Source of the DNA: Turnera subulata
Lineage: Eukaryota > Streptophyta > Magnoliopsida > Malpighiales > Passifloraceae
NCBI GenBank assembly: GCA_028386065.3
Contig: JAKUCV010004457.1
Span: forward strand, 19,556 to 83,555
Direction: 5' to 3'
Length of the DNA: 64,000 bases
A program made the position numbers and the translations under genes. The notes beneath the pieces are model-generated. The model ran no database searches, had not been told where the DNA came from, and saw only the letters and a program-made list of their open reading frames with translations. Below, in pieces: positions 1 through 12,816 of this stretch. Position 1 is the stretch's first letter; each line of letters begins with the position of its first letter.

Positions 1-1560
1 TTGATAACTAATCCTTTTTTGATACATTTATAAATAATCTTTTATTTGGTACACTTTTTGGTACGTTTATTTTTGCGCGGGTTTGAAATTTGGGGAGGCA
101 CGCTGTACCAATTTGGCCCTTTGATTTCAAATGGGGTCAATGCATAATTATGGAAAAGTTTTAAGTTTGTTTTACAATTTTGAAAGATGTCAAATGGTTT
201 CATAAATTAAGGAATCCATAAGGATCATTGTCTAAAAATAACAAAAATATAATAAAGTTAAAGAAAGAGTGTTTATTGGTCCACATCACACGGGTAAAGT
301 TACCCAGCCTTTTGCCCAAGGTAGGATAGAATTACCCTTTCCAGAAACAAAATTGATTGCTCCATGTGGCAAAAATTTATACATGATATTTGTCAAGACA
401 AACCGACCAGCCACTCCGTGGAATACAAGACACCTCAATTAGAGCTGACAAATGTCATGTATAATGTCTTATGAAATTGTAATCATTGACTTGCTGCCCA
501 TGTCGGCTTCTATACATGGGTTTTAAATTTAATTAAGGAAGTCGGTTTTAGTTTTTGACTTATGAAATAGTTTAGTCACATTTAATAAATGATGTAGTCA
601 GAAGCTTTAGATACGTACTAGCTAAGCAAGCATTAGTTGCTTTTATAGAAAAATTGAAAGAAATTAGGGCGCCACAAGCAAGCTAGTTCCGGCAATATTT
701 TTTACTAATATTTCTCAATTAAGCTGATGAGTCCAAACAAATTAAAAAAAAAAAATCTTATAAAGTCTATTGCTTGTACAACGCACATTATCATTGTAAA
801 CTTCACTACAACAAAAATTGCTACGGTTAAGGTTCTCTTTTTTAAAAAAAGATGATCATCAAATGAATCAATTACGGGCTAGATTTGGAGATTAGATGCG
901 TCGTTGGCTATTTCTTTTTTTGGAATTTTTTTTATGTTTTCCTTTATATCTATATCTAATTTATCTCTCTAGAGATGTTACCATTCCAAAGCAAACGATT
1001 GGAAAATAAATAGTGAACCTGTCGATTTTGTTTGTTTGTAAATTTAATTCTAATCTTAACACACACGTACCGATCATATGATCTGATTCTTTTCTCATCG
1101 CTGAAGAAGACAATATTACTGCGACTCTACACAAAAACATTCCTACCATGCTCAAAGTATTAGACTGTGTAATTTACATTCATGTATATGCTTATCACTT
1201 GTTTTAATTAGTTTGATAGTGCTCCATACTAGATTAGTAGATTTTAGAGCTGGACCAAATATACCATAAATAAGAAAAAAAATCAAATTTTTAACACATT
1301 AACCTGAAAAATCACTCCCCAATCACCTAATAATGGCATTGTACGTACTTGGTTATGTTCCTGAATATACAAAAATTTTGTCCTTATGGGGCATATATTT
1401 GTATATATATAGATGTATATTTTGAATTTCAATTGAACAAAGTGATACCATAACATGATTAGGGGGAAAAAGCAAAAAAGGTAAATACCGCTGGTGGTTG
1501 TTAGTTACAGTTGAAGCTTGAAAAAAACAAAAAGGGGCAAAAAGGGAAATTTGCCTGGGC
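1..1560. other. AT-rich intergenic DNA upstream of fimbrin
   Basis: No coding region, RNA gene or transposon domain is recognisable here. The short open frames are not supported by homology or splice structure. The stretch probably contains the distal promoter of the fimbrin gene, but no specific element can be defended. Confidence 0.5.
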
Positions 1561-1599
1561 TCCTTGTTTGTTACTCTATTTTCATACATTCACTTCCCT

Positions 1600-2106
1600 G
1601 TGTCTTCGCGGGTCTTTACAGGCAACACGCTTTTCTCTCCTTCTCATTTAATCGTTCAATCGATCCATCCTTTTAACATCTTCCCTCAAAAAAACACATC
1701 ACTCCACTCTCTCTCTCTCTCACACACACACAAAACACCACATCTCTTACCATAATGAAATACCTCTGAACTCCTAAGGTTTGTTTTGATCATCCATTAA
1801 TCATCCTCTGTGTCTGTCTTTACGTATGCATTTTGCTTAATCATTTCCTGTTTAAAAACTTCGCATGATCTAAAGTTTTGTATATAATGCATGCATGGTG
1901 ATTATTTGATCATCACCACCTCCGTATATATTTGTCAATATTGTGTTTCTGATCAATTGGCTTTTGTTTTCTTTTGTCACTCTTGTGTGGAGATCCATAT
2001 ATTTTCTCATTTAAGATTGATGTCGTTATTGGTCTAATCTTTGTGGCAAATCAGTTTTTTTTTTAACAAGGAAGAATAAGGAATCCGTGAAAGGATAAAG
2101 GCTGAG
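1600..2106 (+). promoter_or_regulatory. Probable 5' UTR of fimbrin with a leader intron
   Basis: A pyrimidine-rich leader is followed by a plausible donor (AAG|GTTTGT, about 1779) and an acceptor after a T-rich tract (about 2070), leaving a purine-rich stretch of about 36 bp before the ATG at 2107. A leader intron is common in plant cytoskeletal genes, but this one is inferred from splice-site appearance only. A transcript read would settle it. Confidence 0.4.
1707..1733. repeat. CT/CA compound microsatellite
   Basis: A run of about seven CT units is followed directly by about six CA units. It lies in the likely 5' leader of the fimbrin gene; CT-rich tracts are common in plant 5' UTRs. Confidence 0.85.
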
Positions 2107-5100
2107 ATGTCAGGTTTTGTGGGGGTAATTGTTTCTGATCCATGGCTTCAAAGTCAGTTCACCCAGGTGGAGCTGCGCACCCTCAAATCCAAGGTCACCA
2201 CTCTTATTATTATATTTTCCATATCCCATTTTTTTTTTTCTATTGCATTATGGTTCTTTTTCTTTTATTGCATTCGATTAAATGTGCATCTCTTTGTGTC
2301 GCAGTATGTGTCTGTAAGGACTCAGGCAGGCCAAGTTAAGGTGGGGGATCTGCCATCCACTTTTGCCAAATTGAGGGCTTTCGCTGATACATTTTCAGAG
2401 AATGATATCAGGGCTATGTTGAAGGAATCCCATTCAGATATGGAAGAAGAAGTTGATTTTGAAAACTTCCTTCGGGTTAGGCCTTTGGAGCTTAATTAAT
2501 TTGAGTTTCTGCTATTTACCTGTGATCCCACAATAACTTTATAATCTTTTAAGAGCCTTATCAGTTGATCTCTTTTGTAAAAAAAATTCAGTATATCTTC
2601 CTTTCTTTCTGGTCTTGATTGGCAGGCCTACTTGAATTTGCATGGGCGAGCAGTCATAAAAAATGGTGGTAAAAAATTGAAAAATTCTGTTTCGTTTCTC
2701 AAGTCATCCACAACCACGGTTCAGCACAATATTAATGAATCGGAGAAGGCTTCCTATGTTAACCACATCAACACCTACTTGGGAGAAGATCCATTCTTGA
2801 AGAAATATCTTCCATTGGATGCAGCAACCAATGCTGTATTTGATCTCGTGAAAGATGGAGTTCTTCTATGGTAGATGAGTCACACACCTCTTGCTTGACA
2901 AACTTTTGGACGTAATAATGAAATATTGATTCTTTTCTTTGTTTTGTATGGTTTATGCAGTAAGCTTATCAATGTGGCAGTTCCTGGGACCATAGATGAG
3001 CGAGCCATCAATACAAAGGCGGTACTTAACCCATGGGAAAGAAACGAGAACCATACCCTTTGTCTCAATTCTTGCAAGGCTATTGGTTGTACCGTTGTTA
3101 ATATTGGTGCAGATGATCTTGTTGAAGCCAGAGTAAGTTGAGCTGTTTTAAGCCACCGATGGGATATCCTTATTGTTTCGTTTGTGGCTTATTTTTGTTT
3201 TGGTTTCCTGTAGCCCCATCTGGTACTTGGCTTGATCTCCCAGATCGTTAAGGTATTCTACTTAACTTTCTTCTATCACTTATGGAATCACATATTGTCT
3301 AGTATAAACTGGAGACTGTTATGATGATGATACTCTTTCTTACTTTGAAGTTAGAAGACTAGTGGTTTCGGTTATTTATGCTTGCACTTTGACATTTGGA
3401 ATTTCCTCTCTGTTGAACACTTCAGATTCAACTCTTAGCTGATCTTGATCTTAAGAAAACTCCTGAACTGGTGGAATTGGTGGATGATAGCAAGGTCAGC
3501 ATTTTTTTCAGATTTCATTTTCATTTCATGTTTATGATTATGCTGCAAGTGGTAAGCTGAATCTATTTATCTCAATCATTTGGTAATGACTGCTGAAAAC
3601 TACAGGATGTGGAAGAACTTATGGGTTTAGCGCCTGAGAAGGTTTTGTTGAAATGGATGAATTTTCATCTTAAAAAGGCTGGCTATAGTAAGCAGGTCAC
3701 AAATTTCTCCTCTGATGTGAAGGTAAGGAAGTTCGCCAATTTATTCAGGGCACAGCATTTTATTTGTGAATCATGCATGGTTGGTTGTATTCTAAATTGG
3801 CATAATTTTTGTGAGCAAATGAATCGCTTGAGTGGTGCAGCACAGTCTCTTCTGCTTTAAAGTCGAATCTGCAGCAGGCCTTTGTGGCATATCTCTCAGC
3901 TGTAGTGAAGGATACTCTCACTTGTACTGCTAAACAGCCAAAAATATGTTTGTTCTTTCTTTTGAGACAGAGGAGACTGTATTTACTACTTACATGTTTC
4001 TGCTGTTTTATATCATTTCTCAGAGTTGATTTTTTTTTCCCTTTCTTACGATTCTAACTCTTGGCATTCACAGGATGGAGAGGCCTATGCCTACCTTCTT
4101 AATGCTCTGGCACCAGAGCACAGCAGCCCCTCCACCTTGAATGTAAAGGATCCTAAAGCGAGAGCAAACCTGATCCTTGAGCAGGCAGAGAAAATAGAGT
4201 GCAAAAGCTACGTCAGTGCACAAGACATTCTAGAGGGTTCACCTAATCTTAATCTTGCATTCGTTGCAAAAATATTCCAGCAGAGGTGAGGCAAGACATT
4301 ATATTAAATGATTTACTATGTTTTACTTGGTGCATGAGTTAGTAGTTGGCATTTATTCTGTGTGTTTCTTCAATTAGGCTGTCTCACCTACTTTCTCATA
4401 TTAATATGTTAGGGGAATGATCTTCATTTCAAATGTCTAAGGGACGCTTGTAAGTACTGCTGATAAAATAAGCATCCTCCAATGTTCTTGAATTTCTGTG
4501 CAGGAATGGGCTGTCAGCTGATTCCAAAAAGTCGACCTTTGCTGAGATGATGACAGATGATGTTGAAACTTCTCGGGAAGAAAGATGTTTCCGGCTGTGG
4601 ATTAACAGTCTTGGAATTCCTACCTATGTCAACCATGTCTTTGAGGATGTCAGGAATGGGTGAGCTATTTTTTCCCTCCAAATGAAAAATACACATCCAT
4701 GCTGCTATGCATTAATATTCATCACTTGCAAATGCAGATGGGTTCTTTTAGAAGTTCTGGACAGAGTCAACCCTGGATCAGTTAATTGGAAGCAGGCCAA
4801 TAAGCCACCTATACAGATGCCGTTTAGAAAAGTTGAGAATTGCAACCAAGTTGTAATGATAGGGAAGGAACTGCGTTTCTCCCTTGTGAATGTAGCTGGG
4901 AATGACATCGTCCAAGGAAATAAGAAGCTCATCTTAGGTTAGTTTGATTTCATCGTCCATGGAAATAAGAAGCTCTTCTTAGCTATTTTACTTTTTGGTT
5001 CTTGAGCATTGCATTGTCTCATTGTCAGGTTCTATGGAGAAAATATATTTCTCCTAGAACAGATTTTTGACTCTCTCACCCTATTTTTTCCTGCAGCTTT

Positions 5101-6026
5101 TTTATGGCAATTAATGAGGTATACAATGCTTCAACTCCTCGAGAACTTGAGGTCTCACTCTTCCCAATCCCAGGGTAAAGAGATCACAGATAATGACATC
5201 CTGACTTGGGCTAATAACAAAGTGAAGAAATCAGGTAGAAAGTCCCACATGGAGAGCTTCAAGGTAACCAACTAAACACTAACTAGGTTTTATTTTATAT
5301 TTAGTTTAACATCGTAGGATTAATTGTTTGGTGCTTAACTTTTTACCTTCTAGGATAAAAGCCTTTCCAATGGAATGTTCTTCCTTGAGCTTCTTAGCGC
5401 AGTGGAGCCAAGAGTTGTAAACTGGGGTGTTGTTGCAAAAGGAGAAACTGGTACGTCAGGCTCTTTTTTTTTTTTTTCATTTTCATCATTTCATGTTATT
5501 TAATTGATGGTCTGGAACTTCTATGATCATTTCGATAATACAGTGAAAAAGATTCATACTTTTTCTTTTCTTTAACCCAAACTGCAGATGAGGACAAGAA
5601 GAACAATGCCACCTACATTATCAGTGTTGCCCGAAAGCTTGGTTGCTCCATTTTCTTGTTACCTGAGGACATTATAGAGGTTGGTTGCTCTCACTCTCCA
5701 CCTTATAATTTCCCATATTTTCCTGGCATATTGAACTGGATCGTTAGATCACTTACTGTTTCACTTTTGATGATCTTACTGATGATGATCATCAGCTGAC
5801 ATCACTGAGATAACCCTGGCTGGCTACTGACTCATGACAGGTAAACCAGAAGATGATGCTCACTTTATCAGCAAGCATAATGTACTGGAGCCTTCAGCGA
5901 GAGGCACCTGGTGGTGAACCTATAGACATTCTTGATGCATCTCCTTCTGCACCAGCTGAGGACGAGGCAGCTCAGGATGGTGAAGTTCCCAATGATGATG
6001 CTACCAATGTAGAAAAAGATGAATAG
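2107..6026 (+). CDS. FIM: Fimbrin (plastin-type actin-bundling protein), 14 exons
   Basis: Fimbrin cross-links actin filaments into bundles through two tandem actin-binding modules, each made of two calponin-homology (CH) domains. Coding exons read from GT-AG sites: 2107-2193, 2305-2475, 2626-2870, 2961-3132, 3214-3252, 3426-3494, 3606-3722, 4074-4285, 4504-4659, 4738-4937, 5097-5263, 5354-5450, 5588-5679, 5841-6026. They sum to 2010 nt, in frame, giving 669 aa, close to plant fimbrins (about 650-690 aa). The start is typical of the family ([20 protein letters not shown]). Residues 1-100 are the degenerate EF-hand-like headpiece; CH1 to CH4 follow at roughly 120-240, 265-370, 390-500 and 515-620. 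CH hallmarks visible include DGVLLWCKLINV and NGLSADSKK. The last ~45 residues are an acidic tail ([14 protein letters not shown]), as in plant fimbrins. No frameshift or lost splice site was found, so the gene looks functional. Which paralogue it is (FIM1-FIM5) cannot be told. Confidence 0.95.
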
Positions 6027-6810
6027 ACAATGCAGCATTTTTGTTGATTTCGATTATTTATTTGTTTATTTAAATTTTCAAAGACTAATTTTCAAGAGAG
6101 CAGATTTTGAGAGAAAATTCTCTTGCCGCTGGCAAATGCTCAGAAAAAGTTTTTCTCTAGAGGGAGTCTTCTTCCTTCTGTGCTCCAAAAAAACCTCAGT
6201 AGAAAATGAAAAAAGTTTTGAAAAATTTTGTCATTCTGTAATTAGAGTTTGTTGATGTTATACATGTCCTTGTAACAAATATTCCGTTCAATATGCTGAA
6301 TATATTGATGAGGAAAGGAGGTTTTCCTTTGCTCCATCTTCCATTATTGTACGAAAAGTTTTACTGGGTATCATTAGGGAAACTTGGGACTCATAGCACA
6401 TTGGTGCGCTGCTCTATCCCGCTACCATACTAGCTTGGACTAGTTTTTCCTCCATAACCATCAAGGCTGAAATGAGAGACACCACATTTTGGTTCATAGG
6501 TAGCCTCCTCTTGCCGGCTATTGACAAATTCACCAGTACAAACTCTCAAACAGGAAATCCATTCCAAGTCTATGGAAAAAAGGATGTCTTAACTTTTTTA
6601 AAAAAATCAATGCATTTGGTATTTGAGTATAGAAGAGTTGCCGAAATTCGAAGTAGAGAACCAAGGCGTTTAGGACACCAAGTTACATACAACAACATTT
6701 ATTTATGTTTCCATTCCAAAGAAAACGTAACATAAGGAGTCATTTGTTCTTTTTCTTTAGTGGAATGATAAGAGAAACATTTTCCTTTTTGTGGAAGTAA
6801 ACTGTAACAA
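6027..6810. other. Shared 3' region between convergent fimbrin and BTB/ankyrin genes
   Basis: It holds the 3' UTR of fimbrin (+) and of the BTB/ankyrin gene (-). The stop codons are 784 bp apart. No further gene is visible. Confidence 0.6.
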
Positions 6811-9648
6811 TTATGCATGGAAATCTTGAGTATAATCACTGGGCGAATCAGATTTTTCTTTTTCTGCCACAAGCATAAGCATCTCAAGGCGCTTGTCAAA
6901 AAGTAGCGCACTTTCATCTCTCTTGTCAAGCTCAGCAGCTTCAGCTTCAAGCCATTTTTCTCGCAAATCATCAAGAAGATTTTGGTCAGTATTTACTACA
7001 GCTCCTGGGGCACTTGGAACCGTGGTGCGAAGTGATGAATCTCCGGATGGTGGAGGTAGTGTTAAAAGCATGGCTCGGAACTCAGGTGTATCGGCAAATG
7101 TCTCAAAATTACAAGCCATTGTATCTAGGCAGTACTCTCGGATCTTCCAGACACCATACCTACAAATATAACCTCATCAATTATTATCTTGGTAGCCACA
7201 AAGTACAGCTATTGATACTTTTACTCTTTAGCCATCAACATAACAGAATTCACTTCTTTCTCTGCCTTCATAACCATAGTGCTTCAAGAGTTTCAAACCT
7301 TTAAAGCATGTAACATATTTTTCGGTTATGTTGATTATAGCATCATTACTGTAATGTTGTAGAGATCCAAATAACAAAATCACAACAAATAATTAGGGAC
7401 TCCCCAGATTCATGAAGAGAGGTGCATCATCTAAGAGTCATAAACAATTGAATTATATGTACATGAAATGAAAATCAGAAGTGTCTCACATTTTAGTTCC
7501 AACAAATAACTTTCTTGTGAAATCCATCTCAAAACACTTAAAAGTTTAAACTAAAAGGGAATCCATCTCAAAACACGTTAAAGTAAAAGATTAATCAACA
7601 TATATAGAGAAGATTAGTAGATAAGCACTTACATATCTGACAGCATCAGCCAATGGCAGAGTTCAGAAGGCGATACCATTTCAAGATGTGGCAACAGCAC
7701 ATCAGCTACAGCACGCTTAAGAGGAAAGAGTAAGTATCTGGAAGCAGCATCAAACATTTCCTCTGCCTGGTCAAACAATAGAATGAGTGCTGGACAAGAA
7801 TTCTATTCGAGGTACAAGCCTTTTTGATTGACATATAAGGTACCTGATCTGGATCTATATCCTTCAAACCGTCAGTGTACCTGTACCAAACAAGAAGTCA
7901 GAGCAAGTTCCAGGAAAATTGGCACTGTCCTGACAATCTGAAACACATAAATAGTCCAAGCATTCAAATATGTTCATCATGCAACAGGCTTGCAAATCAC
8001 AGGGGAGGAATGCCAAAGATCAATAAATAACAGCATTCAACTAACATCATCTAATGGTTATTTGCTACATAATTTTGATTAAGCAAAACCTTCAACAAAA
8101 TAGAAACTTACATGAACTCGACCATTTTTTCAAATGCTTCCATGCTCAAATCATGTTCTTCAAACAAGGGAATGGTATCACAGGGAGACTCATCCTTCCC
8201 TTCATGAAAATCTTTCATACGCGACAACCTTGCTCTAAAGTATTCCGATCTTGATGCCAACACCACTTGATGGCAGCGGAAAATCCTCTTATCAACCCTT
8301 ACACACACGTCAGCAAGATCATCTGCAGAGTTACTAATCCGCATTGCACCAAAGGAAGATGCTAACCTATCAACACTGATTGCCCCATTTTGTTCAACAG
8401 TGGAATTTGCCAGGGAAGTCTGAAGGATCCGATGCAATGCAGCAGGAAGCCGATCTTCCTCAGGAAGCGATAAACCCTGTAAAATAAACCGTTTTTGCGA
8501 ATTGTCCACATCCTTGAGTGATTTGTACTCTGCATATTTCTGGTGGACTAATTCTTTCTCGAGGGCCCTCTGTAAGGATTCACATTTGCACACTTTGCAG
8601 ATTCTTACAAGATCTTCCATGTCATCTACTGCAATCTCTAGTCTGTCAGAATAAAAGAAGTGAATGAGACCGTAAAGAGCAGGATAAGACAACTTTTCCT
8701 TCGCAAATCTCACTTCACCACGGTCTCTCCAATCAGTTTGAAACTTTCTCTTAAAATACGGTGACCGAGCACTTAATATGACTCTGTGAGCTTCAACAGG
8801 CCTACCTTGCACAAAAAACACCACATCTGGCGGGAAGTGGTTGGAATTGGATGCCCCATTCGACAAAACACCTAACATTATAAACCAAAAGAAGAGTCAC
8901 ATTTCAGGTTACTCCCAGAAGCAAGACCCAAAAAATCAATTACTAGTCAACAGAATCACATTAGTCAGTGATTTTTTATCCCATTAAGCTACTAACCCTC
9001 CTCCAATTCAAAAACTGGAGCACATTTCAAAATCGAAAACATCATTTCTTTGGAATTTCCAAACTATCACAATTCACAAATTTGGAACTGCATACTTCTA
9101 TCTCCACACTTAGCAAGTACTGCGCATTTAAACAAAAAATAATAACCAAACCCCTAAAAACAGAAATCACAACTACCTGGAGCATCAAAACCACCCTCAA
9201 CCTGATCGAAATAAGCTCTGTTGGCGGGGCAGGCCAAGAAAGTGTCCCTCAACGCGGCCTGCAGGGGGCCGAGGGGCGGGGGCCGGGCCTCGAAGGCCTT
9301 GAGGAGCTTGCGGACCTTGAGATTGAGGGCGGCGTAGTGGCAGCGGTCGCCGTCGAAGGTGTGCTCGGAGCAAATGGCGCCGCTCTCGAGCAACATGCGG
9401 GCGGCGTCGAGGTGTCCGGCGAGGCAGGCGTAGTAGAGGGCGACGGAGTCCCACTGGTCCCGCGCGTTGACGTTCACGCCCCCGGATTCCAGGAGGAGCC
9501 TGAGGCGGTCGACGTCCCCGGCGCGGGAGGCTTCGAAGACGTCGCCGTTGGGGACCTTCTTGAGCGGGAGGGAGGAGGTGAAGTCGGAGGGCTGGAGGTC
9601 GATGTCGTCTAGGTCGGTCCAGCCCGAGGTTGGGCGTTTTAGGGACAT
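6811..9648 (-). CDS. BTB/POZ and ankyrin-repeat protein, At2g04740-like, 5 exons
   Basis: Exons on the minus strand: 9648-9177, 8871-8112, 7880-7844, 7766-7633, 7159-6811. All have GT-AG borders and sum to 1752 nt (583 aa), close to the Arabidopsis relative as I remember it. Residues ~33-135 are ankyrin repeats ([38 protein letters not shown]). A first BTB domain lies at ~165-270 ([20 protein letters not shown]) and a second at ~340-430 ([20 protein letters not shown]). The C-terminus is charged and possibly coiled-coil ([18 protein letters not shown]). Proteins of this design are candidate substrate adaptors for CUL3 ubiquitin ligases; that role is family inference. Exon 1 is strikingly GC-rich (ankyrin part) against the AT-rich remainder. 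No damage was seen. A piece of intron 1 and the start of exon 2 is duplicated at 36143-36480. Confidence 0.93.
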
Positions 9649-10199
9649 TTTTCCCGGTGTTGGGGTTTGGGAATTTTGGGGGTTTTAGGTTTTAAGCTGT
9701 TTTGGATGGATTGACGGTGGAAGATGAAGGCTAGAGTGTGACGTCAGATTAAGACAATTTGGAGGTGGAGGGAAAAATATTTTGCTATTTTGGCTCTTTA
9801 TATGGCACCCTCTGAGTTAGATATTTCGTAACTTGGTTGTAAGTTGTAACGCTCAAGAGAAAAATAAATAACAATTTTAATAATAAAAGTTGATATAAAT
9901 AGTATATTAATTTGCAAGAAGAGGAACCATCGATCCCTCATCTCTCTCTTTTTGTTGATGGACTTGGCGGGTTATGGTGTGTTCGATTTGATCTACTACC
10001 CTGGGTTACAATTTACTTGCATTTGAGTTTTGTTGGATTCGGGTCCAATTTTGAGAGGAGGTATCAGGGACGGAGTAAACCGAGGCTTTGTTATGGAATG
10101 CCAACATTGAAATTTGGACGAATGTCTTTTCGCGATAAGCTCCTTCAGCTACTGGTAATTCTGGCCTACCGCCGCCTAGTATTGATACCTTTTTTCAGG
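9649..10199. other. Upstream region of the BTB/ankyrin gene
   Basis: Probable promoter of the minus-strand gene next to AT-rich intergenic DNA. From about 9910 on the sequence may be the 5' part of the LINE remnant that follows, but no motif proves it. Confidence 0.4.
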
Positions 10200-10830
10200 T
10201 GGAGGAGGAGATATTCAAGTTACTCGATGTGCCAAAGGTCCTATGATTCAGATATCGGAGCGTTTTCAGCGGGAACTCCATAGGCGATGGAAATGCACCC
10301 TGCAATGTGAAACTCTAGGGACGTAATATCGGTTTTGTGACCCCTTATGCAATCGGTCTAACAATTGTCTTCACCGGTGAAAGTAATTGATTTAAAGCAT
10401 AATTATTATTACGTTAAATTCTTGAGCCATGCAAATTATTTGCATGCCCCATGGTTTATGGGCATTACCTTACTGTGGAACAATGGTGGCCTGATTTTGA
10501 TCCGGCTAAGCATGTGGCGGAGTCGGTCATTACTTGGGTTAGGAAACCGGAACTCCCTACTTGGTTATATCACCGGTAGGTATTAAGTATTGCTGGGGAT
10601 GAGGATGGGAAAATAGTACGGGGTGATGAAAAGACATGCAAGAGATTGAATCATGGCAAATTTGCCAAGATCGCAGTTAGTATTAATCTGGCGAAACCTT
10701 TGACTCGGGGAGATCAATGTTGATGATCATCGGTACCAGGTTATGTATGAAAGGCTCCCTGACTTGTACTTTTCATTGTGGACTTGTTGGTCAAGTTGAG
10801 GAAGTCTTGGTAGCGAAACCGACTCATGCT
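10200..10830 (+). mobile_element. LINE ORF1 remnant (DUF4283 plus zinc knuckle), decayed
   Basis: Reading across several frames gives a collinear match to the ORF1 proteins of plant L1-type LINEs. The order is ISERFQRELHRRWK near 10245, GRNIGFVTPYAIGL near 10320, HNYYYVKFLSHANYL near 10400, YLTVEQWWPDFDPAKH near 10480, ITWVRKPELPTWLYH near 10530, GKFAKIAVSINLAKPL near 10660, then YERLPDLYF and HCGLVGQ of a zinc knuckle near 10750-10790. Stops and frameshifts separate the blocks, so it is a dead fragment. ORF2 (endonuclease and reverse transcriptase) is not seen next to it. The 3' tail of a LINE at 20372-20515 could belong to the same insertion, split by later elements, but this is not shown. 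Confidence 0.75.
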
Positions 10831-12299
10831 GCTCCTATTGGAATGGTATCTGATAGTACCTCCACTCGTTTCTTTTACCGCAAAGCTAAGGTATTGTCAC
10901 AGTTAGAGTTAGGTGCCACCTCGACATCGTCCTCTCCACAAAATCTGGCAAAGCTAAGAATTGTATCGTCATCAACTAATGCGACATAGGCAATACCAAC
11001 TCATCACAATCTTTCATAGTGTCTTGCAATTATCATCTAAAACCAATATAGATCTTAATCAATTACTTTTATAATAGATTCTCTGTAAGTAGATATCTCT
11101 CAATTAGGTATTGAAAACTTATTTTTCTATTGAAAATAGTTCTTTAATCAAAATTTTGAGAACTACGTTAAAAAGACAAAGAAGAGTAACAAAATACGCC
11201 CTTAGCTTTACAATGCTCAATCCAAAATTAGTCGACTCTAAATTTTAGGCCGTGGACTAGATATTATGGATAAACACAACTATTACCATCATTTTTCTAA
11301 TAGTCTTTCTAGCTCTTCTTTTTTTATTTGTTAAAATGGTGATGCTAAAAGAATTTACAAACAAAAATTTCAAAATTAATGGTGACGTCACAAAATATAA
11401 ATTACATGGTATATTGCATTTCTGAAATTGAGAACTGATTCTCTTCTCTCTCCACCTTTCCTCTCTCCCATTTCCACGACAAGCACTATACACATTCTTG
11501 GCAATTTAAAATTTGAATCCAGATCTGAACCTGGATCCACAGATCTTCACCCATCGAAAGACAAGATTGCAAACCTTCGTAATTTAGTAGCTTGTCTTCC
11601 AACACAGCTACAACAAATCCTTGTTAATCCCTTTGTGTCCAACCACTAGGTTGTCTTCTCTTTGTTTCCTTTGGTTTATTTGTGTTGAACCCTTGGGTTC
11701 GCCTCACTTGTTTCAGTTTTGACTGGAGATAGTCATTGACTTTCCTTGGGTGAGTCTTCACGGCACATGGCAAAGGTTGGTGGAAGCAGTGGTGGTACTG
11801 GCGGCGGTGCTGGCGTTGACGAGGCTACAGACGGTGAAAGCGAAGATGACGATGACGACGACAAAGACGAACCAGACTCAAGGTTCCTCCCAACTTCTAT
11901 ATCCTATCACCTCTTGAATCTAATTTTGGTTGATGCAGGTTTGATTGAATCCCTGCAACATGGCAAATTTCTTATTTTTTGTGTTTACACCCTATGGGGC
12001 AAAAGCAAATCCAATAGGCTCAATGCAACAAAAATTTGTGTTTTGGACGATGGGGGCCGGCTGAATGGCTACCACATCACCCTCAGCTCTATGTATCCAA
12101 GAATGTCGATTTCCAAAGATATTGGAGTGCGTTTGGACACCAAGGAAGATCGCCTAGTCCTAACCAGGATGTTAGGAACTTATCTGAATTCGATCTCCCC
12201 CCCACTTATCGAATACTGGCTTTTAATTTTTGAAACGTCCTTTACTTCACGCCTTAACTTTTTATCTTCCTGTGTTCTCTAAAAATATGACCAAGTGTG
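10831..12299. other. Unassigned region with weak ORF (11767-12282, +)
   Basis: No known gene was recognised. One open frame beginning MAKVGGSSGG at 11767 runs through a Gly-rich then strongly acidic stretch (ESEDDDDDDKDEPDSR) and stays open to 12282. A possible small intron (GTTCCT... to GATGCAG, about 11882-11939) lies inside it. The Gly/Asp-rich part could be the N-terminus of a transposon protein or of a lost gene. No transcription evidence can be seen. Confidence 0.3.
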
Positions 12300-12816
12300 T
12301 GTTGATTAAACACCGATTAGGTCAGGAAGTTCTATGTGAACTTCTCAAGTGATAGATGGCAATTCGATCCGGGTGCTTGACAAACCGTTTACAACCTAGG
12401 AATTCTAATCACAAGAATCCTACACACTTGCTTGAAGATACCTCACTTCAAGACTTCTCTCAAGGAAAGAAAATCACTCTTCTTATGAGTAGCTGCAAGG
12501 GAACAAACCTCCCTTTCAGTGTATGAACAACACTATAAAGATTACTCAAACAAAAAGCTCTCTCAAGAGTAGGTATGAGTTACAATTAAGCTCTAATAAG
12601 GCAACTCTCAATAATCTCAAAGGAATTGGCTCTTAAACTTGATTGAATGTTTTGCAATGAATGATGAATGAATGGAGAGTTGATTGGTTATGAAACACAG
12701 CTGAAAATGCTCAATATGTAGCTCTGAAAAATCATGGAGCCGTTTGAAATCCACCCAAGAAAACACCTTTAAACAAGGCTTAGTGGGTGCTAAAAAATTG
12801 TCTGCTACAATGGCAG

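Noticed and set aside
8968..9612. 214-aa plus-strand ORF
   Set aside because: It is the antisense shadow of GC-rich exon 1 of the BTB/ankyrin gene.
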